Assembly: GCA_040219575.1 (NCBI GenBank) | Contig: JAVJSD010000097.1 | Coordinates: 1 to 64,000 of the forward strand | Reading direction: 5' to 3' | DNA from: JAVJSD01 sp040219575 | Lineage (GTDB): Bacteria > Planctomycetota > Planctomycetia > Pirellulales > Pirellulaceae | DNA: 64,000 nt | In this document: in pieces, positions 7,448 to 16,228 of the stretch | Layout of the letters: each line of letters opens with the position of its first letter | Position numbering within the stretch: the stretch's first letter is position 1 | Notes under the pieces: generated by a model | What the model saw: only the letters and a program-made list of their open reading frames with translations | Told to the model about the DNA's origin: nothing | Database searches by the model: none | Made by a program: the position numbers and the translations under genes

Positions 7448-9139
7448 TTAGAAAGCGCCGGGGATCGGCCCCCCGGGACCTCCACCCATGCCGCCAAACG
7501 TCTTCCCGACTTCGCCGAGCAGTTTGAGGACGCCCTCGTCGATCTGGATCCGCGAGCTGGCGCCGTTCTCGATCGGCTTGCTGGTGATTGAGATCCGGTC
7601 GTTGCCGGCGATCTTGTCGGCGCCGGCCGCGATCATGCCGGTGATGGGATCGTCGCCGACCTTCGCCGCGAATTTCAGAATCGGCGCCAGGGCGACGAAG
7701 AACTGGAAGGGGGGTTGGTCGACGCCGACGCCGACGGCGGACTGGTCGATGATCTTCTTCAACGTGGCGATGTTGTTCTTGCCGAAGGCGAGGTACACGG
7801 AGTTGTCGCCCGTGCCGATCGCGATGTCGAGATTCTCGCCCACGACGCCGCGAACGTCATCGTCCGCGTCGTCCAGCGGAACGCTCATGGTGTGGAAGGA
7901 GACGCCCTTGTATGAGTCGGCGTCGAACTTGAAGCCGGGGAAGTCGGGCTCCTTCTTGGCCAGTTCGACGGTCTTGCGGAGCACGCGCTCCAGTTCCGCG
8001 GGGTCGGCGATGCGGCCCCCGGCGGCCACCGTCAATCCGCCGTCCTCGCTCAACAGCACGGTGGCGCCGCCTTCCAGCTTGCCGCCTTCGGCCGTCTTGC
8101 GCAGCACGCCGATCAGCGACGAGACAATCTCCTTGGCGGCGGCCCGGTCTTCGTCCGATTTCAGATCGGAATCTTCATCGATCGACTTGCTGGCCTGCTT
8201 GTCCATCGAATCGAGGACCATCGACCATTGGGCGATGTCTTCGTCGGTGGCCTTGCCGGCGAACAGCAGGGCGGCTGCCGCGTTGGGCAGAATGAAGCCG
8301 GAGTAGTTCGACTTGGTGACCTTGGAAGCGGCCATCCGCTCGGCGAGCTTGGTGCCCGGCTGGGCGGTCATGCTGAAGTCGATGTAGGTGCTCTTGGCCA
8401 TCGAGTCGATGGCCCAGCCGACCTCGATCACGTCCGAGTCCTCGATGAATTGCTTCATCTGCTTGACGTTGTTCTTAGCGACCGACTCCACGAGTTCGCG
8501 GTTCTCGCCGTCGGCGGAGTCCTCGAGTTGCTCGTCGATCTTGCTCTTCATTTGCTCGACGGCCATCGCCCGCAGTTCGGCGGGAATGTTCGTCACCGAG
8601 ACGCGCGCCGCCACGGTGTACTCTTTTTCGAGACCACCGAGCAGCACGGCGGGATCGGCGGGCGTCGAGGCCAACATGCCTTTGTCCTGCGAGGCGAAGG
8701 CCCAGCCGCCGACTTCCTTGAGGTAGATCGGCATGCCGTTGGGGCCGTCGATCCGCAACAGGCCGTCGCCTTCGTCTTCCGGCGCGCCGAGGCTGCCTTC
8801 ATGAATCTTCAGCAGGCCCTTGAGGTCGGTGACGGGAATGAACACGACCGCCACGGGTTCCTCGGGACCGTTGAACGTGAGGTAGGCGCCGGAGGGGCGC
8901 TTGGGATCGACGCCGGCGGTCATCAGCCCGACCATGCCCTTGGCCATGGTGGCGTTCTCCCGCGCTCCGGCCACGTCGGCCAGGTAGGTGACGTCCTCCA
9001 TGATGCTTTCAATGCTGGCCACCGAGATGACGACGGCGGGCTTGAATTCCGACTGCTGGGCCTGCGCGCGAGGAAGCGGCGCGGCCGCGAGCAGCAACGT
9101 AAGCGCCATTAGCAGCGCCGGCTTCAACAAGGCTTTCAC
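7448..9139 (-). CDS. Exported protein of unknown function
   Basis: A 563-residue protein with a clear Sec signal peptide (KPALLMALTLLLAAAPLPRAQA, cleavage about residue 27). The GTG at 9139 is supported by AAAGGAG eight bases upstream. The mature part is acidic, soluble and of mixed alpha/beta appearance without catalytic motifs I recognise; the C-terminus is Gly/Pro rich (GGMGGGPGGPIPG). It resembles large exported proteins seen in Pirellulales genomes, but I cannot assign a family. It stands alone, convergent with no gene, with a hairpin at 7375-7406 behind it. Confidence 0.75.
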   Translation of the reverse strand: MKALLKPALLMALTLLLAAAPLPRAQAQQSEFKPAVVISVASIESIMEDVTYLADVAGARENATMAKGMVGLMTAGVDPKRPSGAYLTFNGPEEPVAVVFIPVTDLKGLLKIHEGSLGAPEDEGDGLLRIDGPNGMPIYLKEVGGWAFASQDKGMLASTPADPAVLLGGLEKEYTVAARVSVTNIPAELRAMAVEQMKSKIDEQLEDSADGENRELVESVAKNNVKQMKQFIEDSDVIEVGWAIDSMAKSTYIDFSMTAQPGTKLAERMAASKVTKSNYSGFILPNAAAALLFAGKATDEDIAQWSMVLDSMDKQASKSIDEDSDLKSDEDRAAAKEIVSSLIGVLRKTAEGGKLEGGATVLLSEDGGLTVAAGGRIADPAELERVLRKTVELAKKEPDFPGFKFDADSYKGVSFHTMSVPLDDADDDVRGVVGENLDIAIGTGDNSVYLAFGKNNIATLKKIIDQSAVGVGVDQPPFQFFVALAPILKFAAKVGDDPITGMIAAGADKIAGNDRISITSKPIENGASSRIQIDEGVLKLLGEVGKTFGGMGGGPGGPIPGAF

Positions 9140-9547
9140 GTTAGATACTCCTTTGGCGTGTAGTACGATGATTTCGCTCGCCGAAGATCGCCTTCGGGTG
9201 CTGGCCCGGTGTTGGCTGCCCCGTGTTGGCTGCGCGGCGGCAGACTACCCCTTGCGTTGTACCTGGCGTGCGCCGCAAGGGTTTCGAAAAACATACGATG
9301 CGAACAGGCCTCAGAAGGCGAAAGCCTGGACCGGCTCAACCAAGATTACGCGATTTGCCAGGGGGCGTAAAGCCACCGGCGGTCGCCGTCGAACCGGCCG
9401 TTTCCCGGGTCAAGACCGCAAGTTAAGCGGCGAGAATCGCCCCGATTTGTTACAGAGATTACTTCTGTCGGCGCGCAAAGCGACCGCGGACAAACACGGC
9501 GGAAGAACCGAGAAAGCCGGTGCAGCCGGCGCCAGCACTGCAAGCGG
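9140..9547. other. Intergenic region without a gene
   Basis: About 400 bases between the exported-protein gene and infA. It holds the ribosome-binding site of the former (AAAGGAG) and a short direct repeat (GTGTTGGCTGC twice near 9211-9232). No ORF with domain content is visible. Confidence 0.5.
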
Positions 9548-9769
9548 TTACCGCTCGCGATAGACAATACGCCCCTTCGACAGGTCGTAGGGGGAGAGTT
9601 CGACCTTCACACGATCGCCAGGGACAATCCGGATAAAATGCTTTCGCATCCGCCCCGCAACATGCGCCAGCACCTCGCTTCCCGTGTCCAATTCCACACG
9701 GAAACGCGTATTCGCTAGCGCCTGGGTGACAGTTCCCTCGACTTCAAACGCCTCGTCTTTCTTCGCCAT
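9548..9769 (-). CDS. infA: Translation initiation factor IF-1
   Basis: A 73-residue OB-fold protein that binds the ribosomal A site during initiation. The sequence follows the family closely: EAFEVEGTVTQALANTRFRV, GRMRKHFIRI, PGDRVKVELSPYDLSKGRI and a terminal YRER. The ATG at 9769 is chosen over an upstream GTG because AGGAGG lies six bases before it and the product then starts MAKKDE. It is monocistronic here, rather than embedded in a ribosomal-protein operon as in many bacteria. Confidence 0.97.
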   Translation of the reverse strand: MAKKDEAFEVEGTVTQALANTRFRVELDTGSEVLAHVAGRMRKHFIRIVPGDRVKVELSPYDLSKGRIVYRER

Positions 9770-10072
9770 ACACGGCCTCCTGGGGGTTTCGATTGCAACG
9801 TCGCGGGGCGACGATCGGGTTCCGTAATATACCATTACTGCGGACGGCGTCCAGATTTACGACAACCGGTCGTCGCGTCGCCCCCCGGCCGGAGAGATTC
9901 GACCGGCGACCCGCGTGGGACTTGCCGCCCCCTGCACCGGGCGGTTGAATACGCATTGCCGATGCCCGCTCCCTGCCGCCCGCTCCCTGCCGCCCGCCCC
10001 CTGCTGTCCGGCAGTTGGAGGCGACCAAACGCCTGCTAGTTTCCTCGGTTAAGAATTGAAGACGAATCCCCC
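9770..10072. other. Divergent intergenic region infA / 10073 gene
   Basis: Holds the infA ribosome-binding site and a small GC-rich tandem array (about 9966-10005) of units like GCTCCCTGCCGCCC. No gene seen. Confidence 0.45.
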
Positions 10073-11395
10073 ATGAGCAATCACGTTGTTTTTCTCTCGA
10101 TTCCGGGGCTGCGCGGCAAAGACCTGGCGCGCATGCCCAACCTCGCGGCCGTCGTCGGCGGCGGCGCGGCGACGCTGACGACAAGTTTTCCCGCCGTCAC
10201 CTGGCCGGCGCAGGCGAACATGCTGACCGGCAAGTTGCCCGACGAGCACGGCGTGGTCGCCAACGGCTTCTACTGGCGTGAGAGCCGCCAGGTCGAGATG
10301 TGGACCGCCTGGAACGAGAAGATTCTGGCGCCGCAAATCTGGGACCTGCTTCATCAGCGCGACCCGCAACTCACGTCCGCGGTCTGGTTTCCGATGCTCA
10401 GCAAGGGTTGCGGGGCCGACTACATCTGCATGCCGGCGCCGATCCACAATCCCGACGGCAGCGAGGATCTCTGGTGCTACACGAAACCGACGGAATTGTA
10501 CGGTGAGTTGCGGGATCGGTTTGGGCACTTCCCGCTGAAGAACTTCTGGGGGCCGTTGGCCAACATCGCGTCGACCGCCTGGATCGCGCAGTCGTCGGCC
10601 CTGGTCGCCCAGCGGTTCCGACCCAATTTCTTCTATCTCTATCTGCCGCACCTCGACTACGCGGCGCAAAAGGCTGGGCCGGACAGCGACCAGGCCCTCG
10701 CGGCGCTTTCGGAACTGGACAACGTGATCGGCAAGCTGGTGATGGATTTCTCCATCGCCTACGCCGGCGCCCAACTCGTATGGATGGCCGCCAGCGAGTA
10801 CGTCATCACCGAAGTCGACCACGTCAGCTATCCCAACCGCGTGCTCCGCGAGGCGGGGCTGTTGGAAGTGAAGCGGCAGCAAGACGGCGAGCACCTCGAC
10901 CTCGAGCGGAGCCAGGCCTGGGCGCTGGTCGATCATCAGTTTTCGCACGTGTTCGTGAAAGACGCCGATGCGTCGACGATCGACCGCGTGCAGGAGTTGT
11001 TCCGCCAGCGCGAGGGATTCGACGAAGTGCTGGCGGGCGACGAGCGCGCCGCGCGCCACATGCAGCATGAGCGCTGCGGCGAGGTGATCCTGATTTCGCA
11101 GCCGCGCAGTTGGCAGGCGTACTACTGGTGGAACGACGACGCCGACGCGCCCGGGTTTGCGCGGACCGTCGATATTCACCGCAAGCCGGGCTACGATCCG
11201 GTCGAGCTGCATTTCGATCCGGCCACGCGCAGCATTCCGCTCGACGCCTCGCTGATCCGCGGCTCGCACGGCGCGCCGGCGGCCGGCGACGAGCAGCGCG
11301 GCGTGCTGTTGTGCTCCAAGCCCGGCGTGCTGCGGCAGGCGGCGGCGGCCGACACCGACGTGTGCGGCCTGGTGCTGCAGCAATTCGGCGGGTAG
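10073..11395 (+). CDS. Alkaline-phosphatase-fold nucleotide pyrophosphatase/phosphodiesterase homologue
   Basis: A 440-residue member of the NPP/alkaline phosphatase superfamily, which hydrolyses phosphomono- or diesters at a two-metal site. The nucleophile segment FPAVTWPAQANMLTG (Thr near residue 44) and the HGVVANG motif are typical of NPPs, and HLDYAAQ plus a C-terminal SHGAP supply further ligand-like residues. Unusually, the first metal Asp of the VDG motif is replaced (LSIPGLRG) and the SDHG motif reads ASEY, so one metal site looks altered. Similar proteins occur with ebo genes, but none is adjacent here. No signal peptide; the substrate is unknown. Confidence 0.78.
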   Translation: MSNHVVFLSIPGLRGKDLARMPNLAAVVGGGAATLTTSFPAVTWPAQANMLTGKLPDEHGVVANGFYWRESRQVEMWTAWNEKILAPQIWDLLHQRDPQLTSAVWFPMLSKGCGADYICMPAPIHNPDGSEDLWCYTKPTELYGELRDRFGHFPLKNFWGPLANIASTAWIAQSSALVAQRFRPNFFYLYLPHLDYAAQKAGPDSDQALAALSELDNVIGKLVMDFSIAYAGAQLVWMAASEYVITEVDHVSYPNRVLREAGLLEVKRQQDGEHLDLERSQAWALVDHQFSHVFVKDADASTIDRVQELFRQREGFDEVLAGDERAARHMQHERCGEVILISQPRSWQAYYWWNDDADAPGFARTVDIHRKPGYDPVELHFDPATRSIPLDASLIRGSHGAPAAGDEQRGVLLCSKPGVLRQAAAADTDVCGLVLQQFGG

Positions 11396-11650
11396 CGGCA
11401 AACGCCTCGCTGCGCGCGGCGCGATGGTCGGGCGAAAACCTCGGAGCTCTGGCGGAGTTCCGCCACGGATCGATCAGCACGCCGCCGGTCGTTCTTGGCG
11501 ATTGCGAACCGCTGCCGGCGCGCCCATAATGCAGCGATTCGTTGGGGTGAGGGGTACGGCGCCTCCCTCCCTTGTCAGGGTTTGTCAGCCAGATTGCGAG
11601 GCCGTGCACGTCGAGCGGGGGCGTGCGCCGCGTCGAGGTGCAGTCCAATC

Positions 11651-12112
11651 ATGAGCTATCCGTCGCATGATCCCAACAATCCCTACGCGCAGGCCTATGG
11701 GTTTAACTACGGCGGGCCGGGCCACGACCCATCGGCCGTCATCCGATTGCCGGCGGTGGGGCTGGTCATCGTCTCGTCGTTCTGGATGCTGATCCTGGTG
11801 GTGATGTTGGTGCTGAACTTGTTTCAGTTGATCACCGGCGCCGATCTCAACATCGAGCAAGGTCAGGACATGCTCGGCGAGGCCGCCATGCCGCTGAACC
11901 TGGTCGGCATCATGCTGCAGGCGGGCGTGAATTCCTGCGTGTTGTACGGCAGTCTGGGTATGGTGCAGCGCCGCAACTACGGAGTCGCCGTCACCGCGTC
12001 GGTGCTGGCGGTGATTCCCTGCTTTAGCCCTTGCTTCTTCCTCGGCATCCCGCTGGGGCTGTGGGCGTTGTTCCTGTTGTTTCGGCCCGAGGTGAAGTAC
12101 GGATTCCGGTGA
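11651..12112 (+). CDS. Small integral membrane protein of unknown function
   Basis: A 153-residue protein with a polar Tyr/Asn/Pro-rich N-terminus (SYPSHDPNNPYAQAYG) and three to four hydrophobic segments: about residues 37-60, 85-105, 115-135 and a terminal helix. No recognised family. The stop overlaps the GTG start of the sirtuin gene (GTGA), so the two are probably translationally coupled. The ATG at 11651 is chosen because upstream codons look non-coding. Confidence 0.7.
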   Translation: MSYPSHDPNNPYAQAYGFNYGGPGHDPSAVIRLPAVGLVIVSSFWMLILVVMLVLNLFQLITGADLNIEQGQDMLGEAAMPLNLVGIMLQAGVNSCVLYGSLGMVQRRNYGVAVTASVLAVIPCFSPCFFLGIPLGLWALFLLFRPEVKYGFR

Positions 12113-12861
12113 ACAACGACCCTCACAAGATCGTGGCCCGCTGGCTGGCCGAGGCAAGCACGACGGCGGCCTTCACGGGTGCGGGGATCAGCACGGAGAG
12201 CGGCATCCCCGACTTTCGCTCTCCCGGCGGCGTGTGGGCCAACAGCCAACCGGTGTATTACGACGACTTCGTTTCGAGCGCCGATTCACGCTATGAGTAT
12301 TGGCGGCAGAAGTCGATCTCGCACGCCGACTTCATGGCCAGCGAGCCGAACGCCGGCCATCGCGTACTGGCGCGATGGCAGCAGGCCGGCCTGTTGCGGC
12401 GGGTGATCACGCAAAACATCGACGGACTGCATCAGGAGGCCGGCAACCACCCGGTGCTGGAGTTGCACGGCAATGCGCGGTTCGTCTCCTGCCTCGATTG
12501 CCACGTGCGTTTCGACGCCGATCCGTGGGTGAAGAAATTTCTGGCGGACGACGCCGTGCCGAGTTGCCCCGATTGCGACGGGCTGTTGAAGCACGCCACC
12601 GTTTCGTTCGGTCAACAACTGCCCTACGACGTGCTGGAGGAATCGATCGAACTCAGCCGGCGGGCCGATGTCTTTCTGGCGATCGGCTCTTCGCTGGTGG
12701 TCGAACCGGCCGCCAGTCTTCCCCGCCTGGCGAAACAGCAGGGCGCGAAACTGGTGATCATCAACCGCGACGCCACGCCGCAAGACGCCTCGGCCGACAT
12801 GGTCTTCCACGCTTCGATCGGCGAAACGCTGACCGCCATCGACCGCTGTCTCCAGGCGTGA
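12109..12861 (+). CDS. NAD-dependent protein deacylase, sirtuin family
   Basis: A 250-residue Sir2-type deacylase that uses NAD+ to remove acyl groups from lysines. Family motifs run in order: AFTGAGISTESGIPDFRSP (NAD loop), TQNIDGLH, the catalytic His in ELHG, a zinc site made of CLDC and CPDC, the VSFGQQLP loop and GSSLVVEP. All catalytic and zinc residues are present. The GTG at 12109 overlaps the stop of the membrane-protein gene. A typical class III or U-like cytosolic sirtuin; specificity (acetyl or succinyl) cannot be told from the sequence. Confidence 0.94.
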   Translation: MNNDPHKIVARWLAEASTTAAFTGAGISTESGIPDFRSPGGVWANSQPVYYDDFVSSADSRYEYWRQKSISHADFMASEPNAGHRVLARWQQAGLLRRVITQNIDGLHQEAGNHPVLELHGNARFVSCLDCHVRFDADPWVKKFLADDAVPSCPDCDGLLKHATVSFGQQLPYDVLEESIELSRRADVFLAIGSSLVVEPAASLPRLAKQQGAKLVIINRDATPQDASADMVFHASIGETLTAIDRCLQA

Positions 12862-12946
12862 CCAAGCGATTCCGGCGGCGAAAGAACCTTGTGCGACGGA
12901 CGTCCGTCGTACTTTGATCTCCCACACGTTCCTCCCGCGGCTCCGC

Positions 12947-12952
12947 TATAAT
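12947..12952 (+). promoter_or_regulatory. Possible -10 element of the epoxide-hydrolase-like gene
   Basis: A perfect TATAAT ends ten bases before the ATG at 12962. A start about seven bases downstream would give an almost leaderless mRNA. No good -35 at 16-18 bases is visible, so this is tentative. Confidence 0.35.
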
Positions 12953-12961
12953 CTCGCCGTC

Positions 12962-13825
12962 ATGTCGTCGCTGCAACATTGCCAGATCGAAACCAACGGC
13001 GTCCGCCTGCACGCCGTCGTCGCCGGACCGGAAGGCGGACCGGTGGTCATCTTCCTGCATGGCTTTCCGGAGTTCTGGTACTCGTGGCGGAGGCAGATCG
13101 AGCATTTCGCCCGCGCCGGCTATCGCGTGATCGTTCCGGATCAGAGGGGCTACAACCTCAGCGACAAACCCAGCGACATCGCCGACTACAGCATCAAGCA
13201 GTTGGCGGGCGATGTGGCGGGTGTCATCGACACGGTGAAGTGGCAGCAGGTGTCGGTCGTGGGACACGACTGGGGCGGCGCCGTCGCCTTCTGGCTGGCG
13301 CGGCATCGGCCCGAACGCGTGGGGCGGCTGGTCGTCATCAACGCGCCGCACTTCGCGGTGCTTCCCGCCGAATTCCGCCGCAACTTCAAACAGCTTTGGC
13401 GGAGTCGGTATATGTTCTTCATGCAGGCGCCCTGGCTGCCGGAGACGATGTATAAGCAGGCCAACTATGCGCGGCTCGTCAAGGCGCTGCGCCGCACCAG
13501 CCGGCCCGGCACGTTCAGTGACGACGACATCCAGCAGTATCGCCAGGCGTGGGCGCAGCCCGACGCGTTGCGGTCGATGGTCAACTGGTATCGGGCGCTG
13601 TTGCGCCATCGCCCCAAGCTGCCCGACGACGTGGACGTGCGCGTCGCCACGCTGTTGTTGTGGGGCGAGCAGGATCGCTTTCTGGGCAAGGAGCTCGCCG
13701 AGGCCAGCATCGCCCACTGCCCGCACGGCCGCCTCGTCACCTTCGACGACGCCACTCACTGGCTGCACCTCGAGGAGCCGCAGCGCGTGAACGCGTTGAT
13801 CGAGGAGTTCCTGGCCGGCGCTTGA
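12962..13825 (+). CDS. Alpha/beta hydrolase, epoxide-hydrolase-like
   Basis: A 287-residue alpha/beta hydrolase. The oxyanion-hole motif HGFPEFWYSWR, the nucleophile elbow GHDWGG (Asp nucleophile, as in epoxide hydrolases and dehalogenases), the acid in WGEQDRF and the catalytic His in DATHWLHLEEP are all present. The Asp nucleophile with HGFPE favours soluble epoxide hydrolase over haloalkane dehalogenase. The ATG at 12962 is preferred to an ATG at 12914, since the added residues are poorly conserved in character and a TATAAT box lies between. Substrate unknown. Confidence 0.88.
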   Translation: MSSLQHCQIETNGVRLHAVVAGPEGGPVVIFLHGFPEFWYSWRRQIEHFARAGYRVIVPDQRGYNLSDKPSDIADYSIKQLAGDVAGVIDTVKWQQVSVVGHDWGGAVAFWLARHRPERVGRLVVINAPHFAVLPAEFRRNFKQLWRSRYMFFMQAPWLPETMYKQANYARLVKALRRTSRPGTFSDDDIQQYRQAWAQPDALRSMVNWYRALLRHRPKLPDDVDVRVATLLLWGEQDRFLGKELAEASIAHCPHGRLVTFDDATHWLHLEEPQRVNALIEEFLAGA

Positions 13826-13867
13826 CTGCCTGCGCATAACCCTGCCGAGGCTATGTCTGGAAGCTTC

Positions 13868-13940
13868 GTAGCGGAAGTCGTCAGACGTCGTCGGACTTCC
13901 GATGGCGTTGAAAGAGAGGAACTCTCACGAGTTCCGCTAC
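13868..13940. repeat. Dispersed imperfect palindrome GTAGCGGAA...TTCCGCTAC, copy 2
   Basis: The same unit as 7256-7318 with an extra ten bases (CAGACGTCGTCGG region) in the left arm. It lies between the hydrolase and the cysteine desulfurase genes. Confidence 0.78.
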
Positions 13941-14024
13941 AGGTCGGCCCCATTTCCGCCGGTATTCAGCCGAGGGGCCGTGAAGTAAGCTTGAGCAGCG
14001 ATACTCTCCTGATTTGCGGCCGCG

Positions 14025-15164
14025 ATGCGACATATCTACCTCGACTACAACGCCACCACGCCGATCGCGCCCAGCGTGCAGGAGGCCATGCTGCCGTTTC
14101 TGGCGGAGCATTACGGCGATCCGTCCAGTTCGCACGCGCTGGGCCGGGCCTGTCTCGAAGCGCTGGAAGACGCCCGCGGCCGCGTGGCGGGATTGTTGGG
14201 CTGCGAGGACGAAGAGGTCGTGTTCACCTCGGGCGGCACCGAAGCGAACAACCTGGCCCTCAAGGGAGTGATGCTCAACGGCGGCGCCGTCGGCGACGGG
14301 CATCTGGTGATCTCGGCCCTGGAGCATCCGGCGGTGACGGAGCCGGCGCGGTATCTCGAACGGCTGGGCTTCGACGTCACCGTCGTTCGCGGCAATGTCG
14401 ACGGCGTCGTCGAACCGGACGACGTGGCGGCGGCGCTGCGGCCCGATACGCGGCTGGTCAGCATCATGCACGCCAACGATGTGATCGGCACCGTGCAGCC
14501 GCTGCGGCGGATCGCGAAGATCTGCCGCGCCCGCGGCGTGTTGCTGCACACCGACGCGGTGCAGTCGGTGGGAAAGATTCGCGCGGCGGTCGACGAGTTG
14601 GACGTCGATCTGCTGTCGCTCTCGGCCCACAAGTTTTACGGCCCCAAGGGCGTGGGGGCATTGTACGTCCGCCATGGCGTGCCGCTCGAGTCGCTGTTGC
14701 ACGGCGCCGGCAACGAAGGGGGCATGCGCGCCGGGACGGAGAACGTGCCGCACATCGTGGCGATGGGGCGGGCCGCTTCGCTGACGGCCAAGAGTCTCGA
14801 TCAGGCGGCCGAACGCTTGACCATGCTGCGGGAGAAACTGCTGAAGCGACTTCGGGAGACGCTCGGCGAACAGTTGACCGTCAACGGCTGCCGCGCCGAA
14901 CGCCTGCCCAATACGCTCAGCGTCAACTTCCCCCGCGTCTCCGGACAGGCGCTGTTGGCGAGAATCCCCGAACTGTGCGCCTCGCCCGGGGAATGCCACG
15001 GCGATCACGGCGGCACGTCGGGCGCCCTGTCGGCGATCGGTCTGCCGGCGCAGGTCGCGGCTGGCACGGTGCGGCTGTGCGTCGGCTGGTACACGTCGGA
15101 GGAACAGGTGGATCGCGCGGCCAGCTTGTTGATCGCCGCTTGGGAGGACTTGATAAGTCGTTAG
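14025..15164 (+). CDS. Cysteine desulfurase / selenocysteine-lyase-like PLP enzyme
   Basis: A 379-residue class V aminotransferase-fold enzyme of the NifS/IscS group, removing sulfur (or selenium) from cysteine (or selenocysteine) for Fe-S clusters or thio-modifications. Seen: YLDYNATTP start, TSGGTEANN, HPAVTEP, HTDAVQSVGK, the PLP-binding Lys in SLSAHKFYGPKG, and RAGTEN. The catalytic Cys loop is not the usual SSGSACTSG but reads SPGECHGDHGG, which is closer to the GAACHSDHG-type loop of eukaryotic selenocysteine lyases. No IscU or SUF gene is adjacent. The start is an ATG near a weak ribosome site. Confidence 0.88.
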   Translation: MRHIYLDYNATTPIAPSVQEAMLPFLAEHYGDPSSSHALGRACLEALEDARGRVAGLLGCEDEEVVFTSGGTEANNLALKGVMLNGGAVGDGHLVISALEHPAVTEPARYLERLGFDVTVVRGNVDGVVEPDDVAAALRPDTRLVSIMHANDVIGTVQPLRRIAKICRARGVLLHTDAVQSVGKIRAAVDELDVDLLSLSAHKFYGPKGVGALYVRHGVPLESLLHGAGNEGGMRAGTENVPHIVAMGRAASLTAKSLDQAAERLTMLREKLLKRLRETLGEQLTVNGCRAERLPNTLSVNFPRVSGQALLARIPELCASPGECHGDHGGTSGALSAIGLPAQVAAGTVRLCVGWYTSEEQVDRAASLLIAAWEDLISR

Positions 15165-15174
15165 CGCTCCAAGC

Positions 15175-15230
15175 CGACGACTTGTCGTCGTGAGTAAGTG
15201 AGTAGGTGAGTAGGTGAGTAGGTGAGTAGG
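15175..15230. repeat. Palindrome copy 2 with 8-bp tandem array
   Basis: CGACGACTTGTCGTCG (15175-15190, preceded by CCAAGC) is followed at once by five 8-base units of the form TGAGTARG. The combination recurs, partly inverted, at 16233-16329. Confidence 0.82.
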
Positions 15231-15261
15231 TGATTGACACTTTTTGCGTGGTTGATTCTTT

Positions 15262-16161
15262 ATGGGTGATGCGGGACCTGTTTCGCGGCTTTTGACCGGG
15301 GTGCCGGGACTGGATGCGCTGCTGGGAGGCGGGTTGCTGCCGGGCACGATGACGGCGGTCGTCGGCGCCACAGGCATCGGCAAGACGCAGCTCGGCTTGC
15401 AGTTCGCCGCCGCGGGGCAAGCACAGGAAGGCCGTCGCGGCGTCGTCTTCGACATGAGTTCACGCGGCGATCCGCAGAGTCACAACCAGTACACCGAGCG
15501 GATGTTCCAGTGGCGATTGCAGGAGGCCGACGCCGGCAAGACGCCCGACCTCGACCATTTCTTCGAGGCGCAGCGCGACCCCGCCGACTACCTGCACGTG
15601 TTCGAGTACAGCGGTCGGCGCGTCACGCGGGCCGACCTCGATGTGGACGACTGGCATCAGTGGCAGGGCGAATTGAACTCTCGCTTGCGGGGAGCACTGG
15701 CCTTCCTCTACGGCGCGTTGGTTCGCGGCGCGCGGCGGGTCACGATCGACGGCGTCGAACCGGCCGATCGGCCGGGCGACTCGATTCAGTTCCACCTGTT
15801 CGAGTACCTTTACCACCAGGTGCTGCGAAAGGATCCCGAGTGGGTCGCCCGCGACCTGTTTAGCGAGCGCTACCGGGCCAACGCCGAGACGATCGCGGCG
15901 CACCTTTACGATCCCTCGGCGGTCGGCTGCGTGCTGTTGTGCACCTCGCACGAGGCGATGCTCGACGATCTGATCTCGCGCGGCATCGCGGAGGGAGACG
16001 TGCTGGCCAACGCCAACACGCTGATCTACATGGGCAAGATTCGCGACGGCTCCCGCATCGGCCGCGGCCTGTATGTCGCCAAGCACCGCGGCAGCGCCTG
16101 CAGCGACGAGATTACGCCGTATACGATTGGAGAGCAGGGAGTGAGGGTTGGTGAGGAGTGA
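15262..16161 (+). CDS. RecA/KaiC-like P-loop ATPase of unknown function
   Basis: A 299-residue RecA-superfamily ATPase. The N-terminus (LLTGVPGLDALLGGGLLPGT) and Walker A GATGIGKTQ are of KaiC/RadA type, and hydrophobic strands ending in VTIDGVEP and CVLLCTSHE match Walker B and sensor positions. The protein lacks the second KaiC domain and has an insertion of about 90 residues after Walker A containing the DMSSRGDPQSHNQYTERMF segment. The stop codon lies inside a 7-bp tandem array, so repeat-length changes would alter the C-terminus. It is flanked on both sides by the palindrome/tandem units. Function unknown; it may act on DNA or in signalling. Confidence 0.75.
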   Translation: MGDAGPVSRLLTGVPGLDALLGGGLLPGTMTAVVGATGIGKTQLGLQFAAAGQAQEGRRGVVFDMSSRGDPQSHNQYTERMFQWRLQEADAGKTPDLDHFFEAQRDPADYLHVFEYSGRRVTRADLDVDDWHQWQGELNSRLRGALAFLYGALVRGARRVTIDGVEPADRPGDSIQFHLFEYLYHQVLRKDPEWVARDLFSERYRANAETIAAHLYDPSAVGCVLLCTSHEAMLDDLISRGIAEGDVLANANTLIYMGKIRDGSRIGRGLYVAKHRGSACSDEITPYTIGEQGVRVGEE

Positions 16162-16206
16162 GGAGTGAGGAGTGAGGAGTGAGGAGTGAGGAGTGAGGAG
16201 TGAGGA
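16151..16206. repeat. 7-bp tandem repeat (GTGAGGA)8
   Basis: Eight uninterrupted copies of GTGAGGA, overlapping the last four codons of the ATPase gene. Confidence 0.92.
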
Positions 16207-16228
16207 GGGGACACCGTGTTCTTCCTTC

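Noticed and set aside
5944..7527. 527-codon plus-strand ORF opposite the MnmE-like gene
   Set aside because: Antisense shadow in GC-rich DNA; G-domain motifs lie on the minus strand.
15191..16206. Possible CRISPR array because of repeated short units
   Set aside because: Units are 7-8 bases, contiguous and without spacers; no cas gene nearby.
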